From the NCBI RefSeq assembly GCF_003065365.1, contig NZ_CP023276.1, forward strand, positions 372,001 through 436,000: a DNA stretch of 64,000 bases. Reading direction: 5' to 3'. Below are positions 9,213-25,423 of this stretch, in pieces (position 1 is the first letter of the stretch; each line of letters begins with the position of its first letter). The position numbers and the translations under genes are program-made. The notes under the pieces were generated by a model that made no database searches, was not told the origin of the DNA, and was given only the letters and a program-made list of their open reading frames with translations. The DNA is from Polynucleobacter difficilis (lineage in GTDB: Bacteria; Pseudomonadota; Gammaproteobacteria; Burkholderiales; Burkholderiaceae).

Positions 9213-10634
9213 CTAGGAGTCGTTGTCTTCGGAGGCGCTGTTCTCAATAATGCCAAAGCGACGCATCTTAATGTAGAGGCCTTGACGCGATAGGCCCAAC
9301 AATTCTGCAGCGGAAGCGCGATTCGACATGGTGAGTTCTAAAGCCGAAATAATGCACAGCTTTTCAATGATGTCGGTGGTTTCGGTCACAATTTCCTTGA
9401 GGGGAACTTTACCAACCAGTTCAGTCAGGTGCCGTGCATTTTTCTCAATATTGCTGGGTGTGGGGCCGGCCTGTGCAACCCGCTTAGAAATGCTACGGAT
9501 GCTAAAGGCAAACGCAGGGGGATTATGGGAGCGGACATCAACCCCTGAAATCTCCGCCTCTAATGGCGAGCTGCCATCGTCACTGGTAATGGTGGTGGCA
9601 TAGTTCTTAATGACGCCGTGCTCACGCAAGGTATTCAAGATGATGCGTAAATCAATGGTTGAGCGTCCGAGCCACTGCTCTAATGATTTGCCGATGACAT
9701 ATTCTGCCTGCGCAGAATGGGTCATTTGGGTAAATGCTTTATTGGAGGACAGAATGAGGCCTTGCAAATTCGTCACCACAAACGCATCGCTTGACTCTTC
9801 AATGGCTTTTAAGACGAGGGCGCTTTGCTCGCCATAGTTAATGGTGGCGGCATTGACTGATAAGGGGTTTAGGCTAACGAGATACACGCTTTGCCGACCC
9901 TCGCGAAGCAATGCGCTGGAAATCTCAACCTCATCTGCCGAATTAAGTAGGTGCACCACCCGGTTTTGTTGCAAATTACCAATCTTAAAATCAGCAAAAT
10001 AGTCCTGGATGACTTCTTGATCGGCCTTTGCAAACAAGTCGCCAATCGCCTTTCCTACTAATTTTTTGGAGTCGCCGAGTAAAGTACCAGATGCTTTATT
10101 GGCCTCAATAATGCGCAGTGTTTGGCTATCGATGAGTAAATAAGCTTGATCGGTAATATTGAACAACTGCGAGTAACGGTTTTCAATCGCATGCAAGCGG
10201 GTATAGTCACGCTCGATTTCTTGCTGCGCTTCTACTAAGCGTTGTTGTAAGGCGGAGATATTACGCAGGTCGCGGCCAATCGCTAGTACCGCTTTTTGTT
10301 TGGGGAGATGAACGGTACTAAATAAAATGGGTAATGATTTTCCATCGGGCAGCAGTTGATTAATTTGCCGCCATTTCTGCGTGCCCTCACTGGTATTGGT
10401 ATCCATTAGGGCATGCACTTTTGGATGGCTATCGATTGCAATCGTATCCATCCATTTTTTATTGATTAGGCTACTGCTGTCTTCGATACCAATTTTGTCC
10501 GCATTCACAACATCGCGAATAGTTCCATCGGTGTCGAGTACAAAAACAACATCGGCAGAGTATGCAACTAACGATACAGCGGTCTTAATATCTACCGTAT
10601 TGAGACTGTCATTGGGGTGTGCGGTGAGCGCCAT
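9213..10634 (-). CDS. ppsR: photosynthesis repressor PpsR/CrtJ
   Basis: This 473-residue regulator represses bch, crt and puc-type genes by binding TGT-N12-ACA. Domains in order are an N-terminal PAS (about 20-110), a glutamine-rich coiled linker (about 120-145), two more PAS domains (about 145-255 and 265-375) and a Fis-type helix-turn-helix ending in ASAAELLGLSRQGLYIKMRRFG. Only one cysteine is present, in EKLCII just before the helix-turn-helix, at the place of the redox cysteine of CrtJ. It lies 11 bases after aerR, in the usual regulator pair. Confidence 0.94.
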   Translation of the reverse strand: MALTAHPNDSLNTVDIKTAVSLVAYSADVVFVLDTDGTIRDVVNADKIGIEDSSSLINKKWMDTIAIDSHPKVHALMDTNTSEGTQKWRQINQLLPDGKSLPILFSTVHLPKQKAVLAIGRDLRNISALQQRLVEAQQEIERDYTRLHAIENRYSQLFNITDQAYLLIDSQTLRIIEANKASGTLLGDSKKLVGKAIGDLFAKADQEVIQDYFADFKIGNLQQNRVVHLLNSADEVEISSALLREGRQSVYLVSLNPLSVNAATINYGEQSALVLKAIEESSDAFVVTNLQGLILSSNKAFTQMTHSAQAEYVIGKSLEQWLGRSTIDLRIILNTLREHGVIKNYATTITSDDGSSPLEAEISGVDVRSHNPPAFAFSIRSISKRVAQAGPTPSNIEKNARHLTELVGKVPLKEIVTETTDIIEKLCIISALELTMSNRASAAELLGLSRQGLYIKMRRFGIIENSASEDNDS

Positions 10635-10645
10635 TTACTTTTATT

Positions 10646-11539
10646 TTAATTATTAAGGGCTGAAACTGAGCTGCTGACTTCGGTTGTAATATTTAAAATT
10701 CGGTTCAGTTGATGCAATGCTTCTTCGGGCGTATTGGATTTTATATCGGCTTTAATATGCCCAAATGACATCGCATCGGCATTATATAGCGATCCCCCTG
10801 TGAGCACGATGATTGCTGGGTTTAGCGACTTATTGCGGATCGATTGAATGAGCGCAGGCAGCTGATCCAGTTGATCGTAATCGGCAATGCTAATTGCAAC
10901 CGCGGTCAGGGATTTGCTGGCAACGGTCTTCTCAATGTACTGCTGGGTCGGCGCACTTTCGCTCAGCACATCCCATCCGGCCCAGGTAAAGTAATTCGAT
11001 AAAATGAGCGGCCCCAGTGTGTGGTGTGAGCCTGGTGCGGCCGTGACTAAAATACTATGTGCAGTAGAAGAGCTTGTTCGAGTTTCCTGATATAGATGAT
11101 CTAAGCTGTAGATTAATTTCTGTAAACGACCAGTTGCAATGGTGACCTCAGTGAAACTAAGGCTATCGCTAAGCCACTGATCACCCAGCTTGCGTGCTAT
11201 GCGTGGTATTAACTCCAGCACTATTAAATCAATACCCATTCCCAAATTTAATAACTCAGCAATATATTGTTCGGTTTTTTGTGGGCCATCGCGCGTAATG
11301 ATTGCGACAAAACCATCCGCATGATCTTCAATAATTTGCCAGGTGAGGTGCGCTGACGAATGTGGTTTTAATTCCAGTGCGCCGGTTTCCAAAATGGTAT
11401 TGAGTAGGCGATCTTCAATCCAATCCCGATTGCCCGTTTGATTCACGCGGCCAATCCCTTTGACCATAGCCAGAACCTTGCCAGTATCTAAGGCGGGCGC
11501 TTCAGTGGATGCTTGCTGGTTCTCTTTTTTTGCCAACAT
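10646..11539 (-). CDS. aerR: AerR/PpaA-type B12-binding antirepressor
   Basis: The roughly 297-residue protein has a helical cap and a C-terminal Rossmann-like cobalamin-binding domain of the SCHIC/AerR type, with the histidine-containing APGSHHTLG at its start. The classical DxHxxG motif is absent, as in AerR. Such proteins bind B12 as a light sensor and modulate PpsR. The frame is open to 11593, but that start would be TTG inside the PpsR operator; ATG 11539 (MLAKKENQQ) is preferred. It is followed by ppsR and probably autoregulated with it through the operator at 11575-11601. Confidence 0.88.
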   Translation of the reverse strand: MLAKKENQQASTEAPALDTGKVLAMVKGIGRVNQTGNRDWIEDRLLNTILETGALELKPHSSAHLTWQIIEDHADGFVAIITRDGPQKTEQYIAELLNLGMGIDLIVLELIPRIARKLGDQWLSDSLSFTEVTIATGRLQKLIYSLDHLYQETRTSSSTAHSILVTAAPGSHHTLGPLILSNYFTWAGWDVLSESAPTQQYIEKTVASKSLTAVAISIADYDQLDQLPALIQSIRNKSLNPAIIVLTGGSLYNADAMSFGHIKADIKSNTPEEALHQLNRILNITTEVSSSVSALNN

Positions 11540-11574
11540 AAGGGGTTCGCTAAGGATAGGTAAAAAAATAAACT

Positions 11575-11601
11575 TGTTTACAATGTAAAACAAATATTAC
11601 A
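11575..11601. promoter_or_regulatory. two overlapping PpsR/CrtJ operators
   Basis: TGT-N12-ACA occurs at 11575-11592 and again at 11584-11601, sharing nine bases. The first is nearly a full palindrome with TTTACAATGTAAA at its centre. They lie between the divergent aerR-ppsR and bchF units, 36 bases upstream of the chosen aerR start. This fits repression of the bch operon and autoregulation of the regulators. Confidence 0.8.
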
Positions 11602-11641
11602 CTTTTGATAGAATAAGCTGTAGATAAAGATGATATTTAGG

Positions 11642-11667
11642 GGTAAACCCTGATTAACTTAGGGTAA
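11642..11667 (+). promoter_or_regulatory. shared element GGTAAACCC ... AGGGTAA upstream of bchF
   Basis: GGTAAACCC at 11642-11650 is followed after 10 bases by AGGGTAA at 11661-11667. The same pair occurs upstream of bchG at 26227-26249 with a 7-base spacer. The two copies lie at the starts of the two bch units, so a common regulator site or promoter part is possible. No known factor is assigned. Confidence 0.45.
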
Positions 11668-11740
11668 ATACGGTATTTTGTAAATTAAATTAGTCGTAAA
11701 GTTTTGTTTACACATTCAATGGAATTGGAAAAGCAAAAAC

Positions 11741-13566
<1,826 letters not shown>

Positions 13567-13567
13567 T

Positions 13568-15176
13568 ATGCAACTGACACTCTGGACCTACGAAGGACCG
13601 CCACATGTGGGCGCAATGCGCATTGCTACTGCATTGAAGGATGTGCATTACGTGCTGCATGCACCCCAAGGTGATACCTACGCTGACTTGCTCTTCACGA
13701 TGATTGAGCGTTCAAAAAAACGCCCACCCGTGACCTATACGACCTTTCAGGCGCGCGACTTGGGCGGCGATACCGCAGAGCTCTTTAAAAATGCAACCCG
13801 TGAGGCGTACGCACGTTTTCAGCCAAATGCAATGATGGTTGGTGCTTCTTGTACAGCAGAACTCATTCAAGACGATCCTGCTGGCTTAGCGAAGGCCCTC
13901 AATTTACCGATTCCGGTCATTCCACTGGAGTTGCCCTCGTATCAGAAAAAAGAAAATTGGGGCGCAGCCGAAACCTTTTATCAAATGGTGCGCACCTTAG
14001 CAGCGCCTGCGGTGAAAACCCCCGCTGCCACTTTAGTGGCCGAGCGCGCCGCTGCACGTGCTGCCGGTAAGGCACCGAGCTGCAATATCTTGGGCGCTAC
14101 GGCGCTTGGATTTCGGCATCGCGATGATGTGCATGAAATTCAGAAACTATTGGGTGAGTTGGGCATTGAAGTCAATGTCACGGCGCCGCTCAATGCGAGT
14201 GTTGCCGACCTCCAGCGTTTAGGTGAAGCCGACTTTAACGTGGTTCTGTATCCTGAAATCGCCGGTGTAGCCACATCCTGGCTAACGCGGACCTTTGGTC
14301 AGCCTGCAACCAAAGTCATTCCAATTGGCGTCAATGCCACTACAGAATTTATTGCTGAAGTCGCAGCCCTTGCAGGACTTGATGCCAGCATTGTGGACCG
14401 CTACCAAAATAGTCGTGCACAGTGGTATTCCAAATCGGTTGACTCAACCTACTTAACCGGTAAGCGGGTATTTATTTTTGGTGATGCGACTCACGTGATT
14501 GCCGCCGCCCGCGTTGCCAGCCAAGAAATTGGCTTTGAGGTGGTTGGTCTTGGTACCTATAGCCGTGAGTTTGCCCGCGATGTACGTGAAGCCGCCGCGC
14601 TTTACGGCGTAGAGGCACTCATTACAGATGATTATTTGGAAGTAGAGCAAAAGGCCAGTGAACTTGCTCCCGATTTAATGCTGGGTACGCAAATGGAGCG
14701 CCACATTGCCAAGCGCCTCGGCATTCCATGCGCAGTGATTTCAGCGCCGATTCATGTGCAGGACTTTCCAGCGCGCTACTCCCCACAAATGGGTTTTGAA
14801 GGTGCAAACGTTTTATTTGATACCTGGATTCATCCTCTGATGATGGGCTTAGAAGAGCACCTCATCATGATGTTCCGTGAAGATTTTGAGTTTGATGCCA
14901 GCGCCGCAGGATCGCATTTAGGCCACCGTGCGGTCAATCATGCTCCAGCAGCTCCGGCCAAAACAGAAATACCAGCAGAACAAATCAGCGTGACCGCCAG
15001 TGCAGTAGTTGATGCTGTTGTAGGTGAAGCAACATGGGCACCCGATGCCATGAAAGAGCTTGGAAAAATTCCTTTCTTTGTGCGTGGAAAGGCCCGTCGT
15101 AATACAGAGCGTTTTGCTATAGAGCAGGGGCTGTCGATGATCACGATTGAGACCTTATACGATGCAAAGGCACACT

Positions 15177-15187
<11 letters not shown>
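13568..15187 (+). CDS. bchB: dark-operative protochlorophyllide reductase subunit B
   Basis: The 539-residue partner of BchN starts with [20 protein letters not shown], the family hallmark, and carries [13 protein letters not shown] with a cluster ligand. The C-terminal domain ([14 protein letters not shown]) that completes the substrate pocket is intact. All three enzyme subunits (BchL, BchN, BchB) are encoded in this operon. Its end overlaps the bchH start by 11 bases. Confidence 0.96.
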
Positions 15188-19882
<4,695 letters not shown>

Positions 19883-19884
19883 CC

Positions 19885-20586
19885 ATGGCTGAAATGTCCT
19901 ACCAAGATCGCCGAAGCAAGCTGAAGAACTACTTCGACCGGACCGCAGTCGATGCGTGGGCTAAGCTCACCTCCGATGCGCCGGTGAGTGGTATTCGGGC
20001 GACGGTCCGCGCAGGTAGAGACCAAACCCGTCAACGTATTTTGAACCGCCTGCCCGAAGACTTAACCGGTAAGCGGATTCTGGATGCCGGTTGCGGTACA
20101 GGCGCATTGGCATTAGAAATGGCTAAGCGCGGAGCAAATGTGGTTGCAGTCGATTTATCACCCAAGTTAGTCGAGTTAGCACAAGAGCGCATTCCTGCAG
20201 AAGAGCGGCAGAACATTGCCTTTCACTCGGGGGATATGCTGGATGAGGCCTTCGGGGAATTTGACTACGTTGTGGGTATGGATTCGATGATTCATTACCA
20301 GTCAGAAGATATGCTGAATGTGCTGGAGCGTTTGGCTGAGCGCACCCACCAAAAGATCATTTTTACCTTCGCACCCAGCTCTGCTTTGCTAGAAATCATG
20401 ATTCGAGTAGGGCGCCTTTTTCCCCGCAGAGATCGTGCGCCCTTTATTGAGCCGGTGAGCGAGCAAAAATTACGCGATCTAGTTGGTCGGTCCAAGCTGC
20501 TGCACAGTTGGCGCGTGAGCTTTACCTTGCGTATTTCCAGTGGCTTTTACCAATCGCAAATCATGGAGCTACGTCGTTTCTCATGA
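19885..20586 (+). CDS. bchM: Mg-protoporphyrin IX O-methyltransferase
   Basis: The 233-residue SAM-dependent enzyme methylates the C13 propionate of Mg-protoporphyrin IX, making the AcsF substrate. The SAM motif is ILDAGCGTGALALEMAKRGA around residues 68-87. The N-terminal LKNYFDRTAVDAWAKLTS and the TLRISSGFYQSQIMEL ending are family traits. It overlaps lhaA by four bases (ATGA). Confidence 0.95.
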   Translation: MAEMSYQDRRSKLKNYFDRTAVDAWAKLTSDAPVSGIRATVRAGRDQTRQRILNRLPEDLTGKRILDAGCGTGALALEMAKRGANVVAVDLSPKLVELAQERIPAEERQNIAFHSGDMLDEAFGEFDYVVGMDSMIHYQSEDMLNVLERLAERTHQKIIFTFAPSSALLEIMIRVGRLFPRRDRAPFIEPVSEQKLRDLVGRSKLLHSWRVSFTLRISSGFYQSQIMELRRFS

Positions 20587-22013
20587 TGCAATTTTTTAAA
20601 ACGGCTAAAGCATGGACGCGGATTAATCCGCGCTTCTTGCCATTTGCGGACGTCGCTACAGCCGACTTGCCGCTGAGCCGTTTATTGCGTTTGTCCCTAT
20701 TCCAAGTCACCGTGGGTATGGCAGCAACCTTACTCATTGGCACCCTCAATCGCGTGATGATTGTGGAGATGGGCATGAGCGCATGGATGGTGGCTTTGAT
20801 GGTTGCCTTGCCTCTCATCTTTGCGCCGTTTCGGGCCCTGATTGGTTATCGCTCGGATACCCACCGCTCGATATTAGGTTGGAAACGCGTACCGTATATT
20901 TGGATTGGGACTTGGTTGCAATTTGGTGGCTTGGCCATCATGCCCTTTGCACTAATCTTGCTCTCAGGTGATTCCAATTGGCCAGCTTGGTTTAGTTACA
21001 TTGCCAGCGCAGTAGCCTTCCTGCTCGTTGGTGCTGGAATGCAGACAACCCAAACTGCAGGATTGGCTTTGGCAACCGACTTAGCAGAGCCAAAAAATCG
21101 CCCACGCGTGGTAGCCATGATGTATGTGATGCTGCTGGTTGGTATGGTGGTGAGCGGCATCGTATTTAGTTTGTTACTGAAGCCATTTACGCAAGTGCAA
21201 TTGGTGCAAGTGATTCAAGGGGCGGCCTCGGTCACCTTACTGCTGAACCTAATTGCTTTGTGGAAGCAAGAGGTGCGCCAGCCCCACAAAACTCACCCCA
21301 GCATTGAGCGGCCTCCATTTTCAGAGTCGTGGAAAACCTTTATGGCGATGCCACAGGTCAAGCGTTTCCTCATCATGTTGGGCTTGGGGACGATTGCATT
21401 TAGCATGCAAGACGTCATTTTAGAGCCCTATGGCGGCGAGATTTTAGGCTTAAGTGTGTCAGCAACGAGTTTGTTGACCGCATTAATTTCAGGTGGTTCG
21501 CTGCTCGCCTTTGTTTTGTCGGCACGCTGGCTAGTCAAAGGTATCAACGCGTACCGAATCGCATCGATTGGCTTATTGATCGGTTTACTTGCATTTACAT
21601 CCGTGATTTTTTCAGAACCCCTCAACTCCGCTACTTTATTTCGGGTCGGCGCTTTTTTAATTGGATTTAGTGGCGGATTATTTGCGGTGAGTACGCTCAC
21701 AATTGCCATGAGCATCGAACAAGAAAACATGACCGGCATGGTGATTGGTGCTTGGGGCGCGGTAACTGCCACCTGTTCCGGTATTGGCATGTCGATTGGC
21801 GGCGTGATTCGCGATGGCGTTTCTACCTTGGCTACCAGCGGTGCGATTGGGCCGGTATTAAATGGCGCAGGTACGGGTTATAGCGTGGTGTATCACATTG
21901 AGATTTATTTGTTGTTTGCAACATTAGTGGCATTAGGGCCTTTGGTGGCAAGTCGCCATCAGCGCTCTGTTTCAGGCATCAAAAAGTTTGGTTTAGCTGA
22001 TTTTCCAGGCTAG
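20583..22013 (+). CDS. lhaA: LhaA/PucC-family LH1 assembly transporter
   Basis: The protein has 476 residues and about 12 membrane helices of the BCD (bacteriochlorophyll delivery) branch of the major facilitator family. Marker parts are LGTLNRVMIVEMG-like text in helix 1 and ALIGYRSDTHRS in the first loop. The open frame starts at 20508 inside bchM, but ATG 20583 (MMQFFKTAK) with a four-base overlap is the natural start. LhaA assists LH1 assembly around the reaction centre. A second member lies at 27205-28506. Confidence 0.92.
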   Translation: MMQFFKTAKAWTRINPRFLPFADVATADLPLSRLLRLSLFQVTVGMAATLLIGTLNRVMIVEMGMSAWMVALMVALPLIFAPFRALIGYRSDTHRSILGWKRVPYIWIGTWLQFGGLAIMPFALILLSGDSNWPAWFSYIASAVAFLLVGAGMQTTQTAGLALATDLAEPKNRPRVVAMMYVMLLVGMVVSGIVFSLLLKPFTQVQLVQVIQGAASVTLLLNLIALWKQEVRQPHKTHPSIERPPFSESWKTFMAMPQVKRFLIMLGLGTIAFSMQDVILEPYGGEILGLSVSATSLLTALISGGSLLAFVLSARWLVKGINAYRIASIGLLIGLLAFTSVIFSEPLNSATLFRVGAFLIGFSGGLFAVSTLTIAMSIEQENMTGMVIGAWGAVTATCSGIGMSIGGVIRDGVSTLATSGAIGPVLNGAGTGYSVVYHIEIYLLFATLVALGPLVASRHQRSVSGIKKFGLADFPG

Positions 22014-22036
22014 TTAATTTTGTAAAGGAGTAGAAA

Positions 22037-22804
22037 ATGGGAACCGGAGCAATAACGCAGTACATCGATGTAGCGCAAATCGCTTTTTATATCTTTTTGC
22101 TTTTTTTCATTGGCCTTGTAATTTACTTGACCCTCGAAAGCAAGCGGGAAGGCTTTCCGCTGGAGACTGAGCGTTTTGGTCAAGTGCGCCGTGAAGAGGG
22201 CATCTTAGGTATGCCGCGGCCAGTGACGTATAAAACCGAATTCGGCAAAACGTACACTGCTCCATTGCCGACACCGCCTGAGGTGGAGCGTATTGCCGCC
22301 GAACCATCGCATCCCTGGAATGGCGCTCCCATGCAGCCAACGGGTAATCCTATGCTGGCGGGAGTAGGGCCAGGCTCGTATGCACAGCGCGCCGATCATG
22401 TCGACTATGACTTGGAGGGCCATGCCCGCATTCGTCCACTGCGTTTATTGCCAGCATTTGCTTTATCAGCCAAAGACCGCAATCCCATTGGCATGGAAGT
22501 GGTTGGTGCTGATGGGAACGTCGCTGGTGTCGTTGCGGATGCCTGGATCGATCACATGGAAGTGACCATTCGTTACTTGGAAGTGAAGTTGGGCAGTGGC
22601 AATACCGTATTGTTGCCAATCAACTTCTGCCGCATTGGCAAGCACGATATTGCTGTGAAGTCGATTCTATCGACGCAGTTTGCCCATGTACCAACCACCA
22701 AGCACCCCGAGCAAATTACCTTGCTTGAAGAAGAGAAGGTCATGGCCTATTACGGCGGCGGCACTTTGTACGCAACACCTGAGCGTCAGGAGCCCCTTGT
22801 ATGA
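22037..22804 (+). CDS. puhA: photosynthetic reaction centre H subunit
   Basis: The 255-residue subunit caps the reaction centre on the cytoplasmic face and helps proton delivery to the secondary quinone. It has one N-terminal membrane helix (IAFYIFLLFFIGLVIYLTL) and a PRC-barrel domain with DGNVAGVVADAWIDHME. The start MGTGAITQYIDVAQI is typical, with AAGGAG upstream. It overlaps puhB by four bases. Confidence 0.96.
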   Translation: MGTGAITQYIDVAQIAFYIFLLFFIGLVIYLTLESKREGFPLETERFGQVRREEGILGMPRPVTYKTEFGKTYTAPLPTPPEVERIAAEPSHPWNGAPMQPTGNPMLAGVGPGSYAQRADHVDYDLEGHARIRPLRLLPAFALSAKDRNPIGMEVVGADGNVAGVVADAWIDHMEVTIRYLEVKLGSGNTVLLPINFCRIGKHDIAVKSILSTQFAHVPTTKHPEQITLLEEEKVMAYYGGGTLYATPERQEPLV

Positions 22805-23508
22805 ACCCCAATCTGCATTCAAGTCCGGAGCATGAGTTTGAGGCTCAGCTGGGTTTACCCGAGAAATTGCCAAAAGGAGAATCGATCCTTTGGCAAGGCG
22901 CCCCTGACTTTAAGGCAGTTGCATTACGGGTTTTTCATATGCGGGCGCTGTTCATTTACTTTGGCATTTTGCTGGCCTACCGCTTGTTCTCGGGTATCTA
23001 CGATGGCGACTCCATTGCCAGCTTAGGGATGTCGATGCTGTGGATGACGCTCTTATCGGCAACGTGTTTGGGGTTGGTTGCTTATTTTGCCCATTTAATC
23101 TGCTCAACCACCCTATATACGCTGACGGATCGCCGCATTGTGATGCGCATTGGCATTGTGCTTAATATGACCTTCAATCTGCCCCTGAAGAAAATTCAGA
23201 GTGCGGGTTTAAATGTAGGTCAGCATGGCGTCGGCGATATTCCATTGAAGCTGGATGAACATAACAAGATTGCAGTATTTCACTTATGGCCGCACGCCAA
23301 ACCCGGTGCTTGGGCTAATCCAGAGCCCATGTTGCGTTGCATCCCAGATAGCCAGAAGGTAGCTAGCTTATTATCCGATGCATGGGCTAAAGCCAATCAA
23401 GTGGATTTGGCCGAGCAGACTGTGCGCGCAGCAAAGACCGATGCCCCCGTGTATGCTGATGTTCAGAGCGGTCATTCGGGGCTAAACGGAGAAATTAAAG
23501 CAGCATGA
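22801..23508 (+). CDS. puhB: reaction centre assembly protein PuhB
   Basis: The 235-residue protein contains two to three membrane helices and a bacterial PH-like domain (YTLTDRRIVMRIGIVLNMTFNLPLKKIQSAGL region, residues about 98-130). PuhB is a dimeric factor for reaction centre assembly in Rhodobacter. It starts in an ATGA overlap with puhA and itself overlaps puhC by four bases, so the trio is tightly coupled. Confidence 0.92.
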   Translation: MNPNLHSSPEHEFEAQLGLPEKLPKGESILWQGAPDFKAVALRVFHMRALFIYFGILLAYRLFSGIYDGDSIASLGMSMLWMTLLSATCLGLVAYFAHLICSTTLYTLTDRRIVMRIGIVLNMTFNLPLKKIQSAGLNVGQHGVGDIPLKLDEHNKIAVFHLWPHAKPGAWANPEPMLRCIPDSQKVASLLSDAWAKANQVDLAEQTVRAAKTDAPVYADVQSGHSGLNGEIKAA

Positions 23509-23963
23509 ATACAGCACAGCCCTCCCATCGCGGTATGCGCATCCCCAAATCACTGGCACTCATTGCAGTGGGTGGTTTAGCAGCCTTGATTTTGTTTGTG
23601 GCCGATTTCGTCGACTCCGGTAAGTTGACCCGCGAGACCGATGCGCAAGCGGTGATTACCAAGCAATTGCGCTTTGAAGATCGCAGCGATGGCTCGATTG
23701 CGGTAATTTCAGCAACCGATGGCCGCGTAGTAAAGGTCATTGAGGGCGAGGCTGGGTTTGTGCGGGGAATCTTGCGGGCCATGGCACGCGAGCGGCGCAT
23801 TAAAGAAGTCAATCAAGCCATTCCATTTGAGTTAATTGCGCGGGCCGATGGCCGGCTAACGCTACTAGACCCTGCAACCGGTAATCGCATTGATTTAGAG
23901 TCATTTGGCAAAGACAATGTGATTGAGTTTGCAGTATTACTTAAGCCACAAGGGGTGCAGTAA
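23505..23963 (+). CDS. puhC: photosynthetic complex assembly protein PuhC
   Basis: The 152-residue protein has one N-terminal membrane helix (LALIAVGGLAALILFVADF) and a small periplasmic domain with LRFEDRSDGSIAVISATDGR and GEAGFVRGILRAMARERR, as in PuhC. It promotes reaction centre and LH1 levels. It overlaps puhB by four bases and the next gene by one. Confidence 0.9.
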   Translation: MNTAQPSHRGMRIPKSLALIAVGGLAALILFVADFVDSGKLTRETDAQAVITKQLRFEDRSDGSIAVISATDGRVVKVIEGEAGFVRGILRAMARERRIKEVNQAIPFELIARADGRLTLLDPATGNRIDLESFGKDNVIEFAVLLKPQGVQ

Positions 23964-24334
23964 TGGACAAAGAGATTGTCGATTGTCAAATTCAGCTATC
24001 GAATACCGCTGAATTTTTGTACGCCCATGCGGAACTGAAAGGGGTTGAGATTGGTCCTGGCGATCAGGTCTTGATTCATGACCCGCTTACGCACATTGAA
24101 TTCGGTCAGCAAATGGAATTTACGCGTAAAGCCACGATTTCGAGAGCGGGTTTATTCAGTCGTTTGTGGACCTATTGCACGGCACGCCTGGAGCTCACTA
24201 TGTTGTATGAAGTGAGTTTTTCCACAACGCGCTTTTCGCATACCAAAAAGTACCCTAGGCAAAAGCCAGCGCAGCAGCAGGTAGACAACACAACCGCAAT
24301 GAATCTGAATTTAGGAAAGAGGGTAGAAGTATGA
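23963..24334 (+). CDS. unknown protein encoded between puhC and acsF
   Basis: The 123-residue product has no recognisable domain and no membrane segment or signal peptide. It contains [26 protein letters not shown], in which an LIHDPL motif stands out, and ends in a polar glutamine-rich tail. Its ATG overlaps the puhC stop by one base and its stop overlaps acsF by four, so it is certainly part of the operon. The place between puhC and acsF suggests a role in complex assembly or the cyclase step. That is inference from position only. Confidence 0.78.
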   Translation: MDKEIVDCQIQLSNTAEFLYAHAELKGVEIGPGDQVLIHDPLTHIEFGQQMEFTRKATISRAGLFSRLWTYCTARLELTMLYEVSFSTTRFSHTKKYPRQKPAQQQVDNTTAMNLNLGKRVEV

Positions 24335-25398
24335 CCACCGCAACCATGCACGCCAACACAATTAGTGAGTCAACCGATCGTGCTTTAGAGAACACGATGT
24401 TAAGTCCGCGTTTTTATACGACCGACTTTAAAGAAATGGATAGCTTTGATATCGACTCGGTGCGTCCTGAGTGGAATCGCCTTATGAATGAGTTTGATCG
24501 GGACATTAATCAAACGCACTTTCAGCGTCCAGATGACATGGTGAAGGACTATTCGCAATTGCCAGAGGGCTTGTACCAAGAGTTTCTGGATTTTCTAATT
24601 AGCTCGATTACCTCCGAGTTCTCCGGCTGCGTGCTGTATGCCGAAATCAAAAAGCGCATCAAGAATCCCGATTTAAAAGATCTGTTTTCGTATATGGCTA
24701 GAGATGAAAGCCGCCATGCCGGCTTTATTAACCAGTGGCTAAAAGATTTTGGTATCGGTGTCGATTTGGGATTCTTGGCGCGTGAGAAAAAATACACCTT
24801 CTTTAAGCCTAAATTTATTTTTTACGCAACCTACTTGTCAGAGAAGATTGGTTACGCACGCTACATCACCATCTTCCGCATCATTGAAAAACATCCAGAG
24901 CTGCGATTCCATCCGATCTTTACCTGGTTTGAGAAGTGGTGCAATGACGAGTTCCGCCATGGCGAAGCATTTGCGCTCATGATGCGCGCCAATCCCTATT
25001 TGCTCGAAGGTCGGAATAAGTTGTGGATTCGGTTCTTCTTGATTGCGGTCTATGCGACCATGTATGTGCGCGATCACTCGAGGCCTGAGTTCCACGCTGC
25101 CTTAGGTGTATCGGTGGCTGAATATGATCGTAAAGTGCTGCAGATCACTTCGGATATTTCAAAGCAGGTATTTCCATTTACGATTAATTTAGACGATGAT
25201 CGCTTGTGGGCTGGCTTTAATCGCTTGCGGGAAATCTCCGATGAAGTTGAAGCAGCCAAAGTACAGGGCGGTCTGTTCTCTTACGTGAAGCGCGGCTACT
25301 TAGCAGCCAATGCTGCATTGGTATTTGCGCGCATCTATATGCTCCCCGTCGTGCCAAACGAATTGCCTGCCGACATTCGCATGGCTCCAGCATGGTAA
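24331..25398 (+). CDS. acsF: oxygen-dependent Mg-protoporphyrin monomethyl ester cyclase
   Basis: The 355-residue diiron enzyme forms ring E with O2. The carboxylate and histidine ligand motifs are visible as [10 protein letters not shown] and [11 protein letters not shown], with [10 protein letters not shown] as the first helix. No anaerobic cyclase bchE is in the window, in line with an aerobic phototroph. It overlaps the preceding small gene by four bases and puhE follows after 25 bases. Confidence 0.96.
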   Translation: MTTATMHANTISESTDRALENTMLSPRFYTTDFKEMDSFDIDSVRPEWNRLMNEFDRDINQTHFQRPDDMVKDYSQLPEGLYQEFLDFLISSITSEFSGCVLYAEIKKRIKNPDLKDLFSYMARDESRHAGFINQWLKDFGIGVDLGFLAREKKYTFFKPKFIFYATYLSEKIGYARYITIFRIIEKHPELRFHPIFTWFEKWCNDEFRHGEAFALMMRANPYLLEGRNKLWIRFFLIAVYATMYVRDHSRPEFHAALGVSVAEYDRKVLQITSDISKQVFPFTINLDDDRLWAGFNRLREISDEVEAAKVQGGLFSYVKRGYLAANAALVFARIYMLPVVPNELPADIRMAPAW

Positions 25399-25423
25399 TT
25401 CTGGATTAGAGGTTCTTAGCGTA

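Noticed and set aside
11540..11593. TTG 11593 as the aerR start
   Set aside because: It lies within the PpsR operator and would add 18 residues without family likeness; ATG 11539 is better.
15147..15176. Earlier ATG for bchH
   Set aside because: It adds ten residues without family support inside bchB; ATG 15177 fits the usual overlap and N-terminus.
22107..22619. Minus-strand frames opposite puhA
   Set aside because: They are shadows of puhA with no likely ribosome sites or domains.
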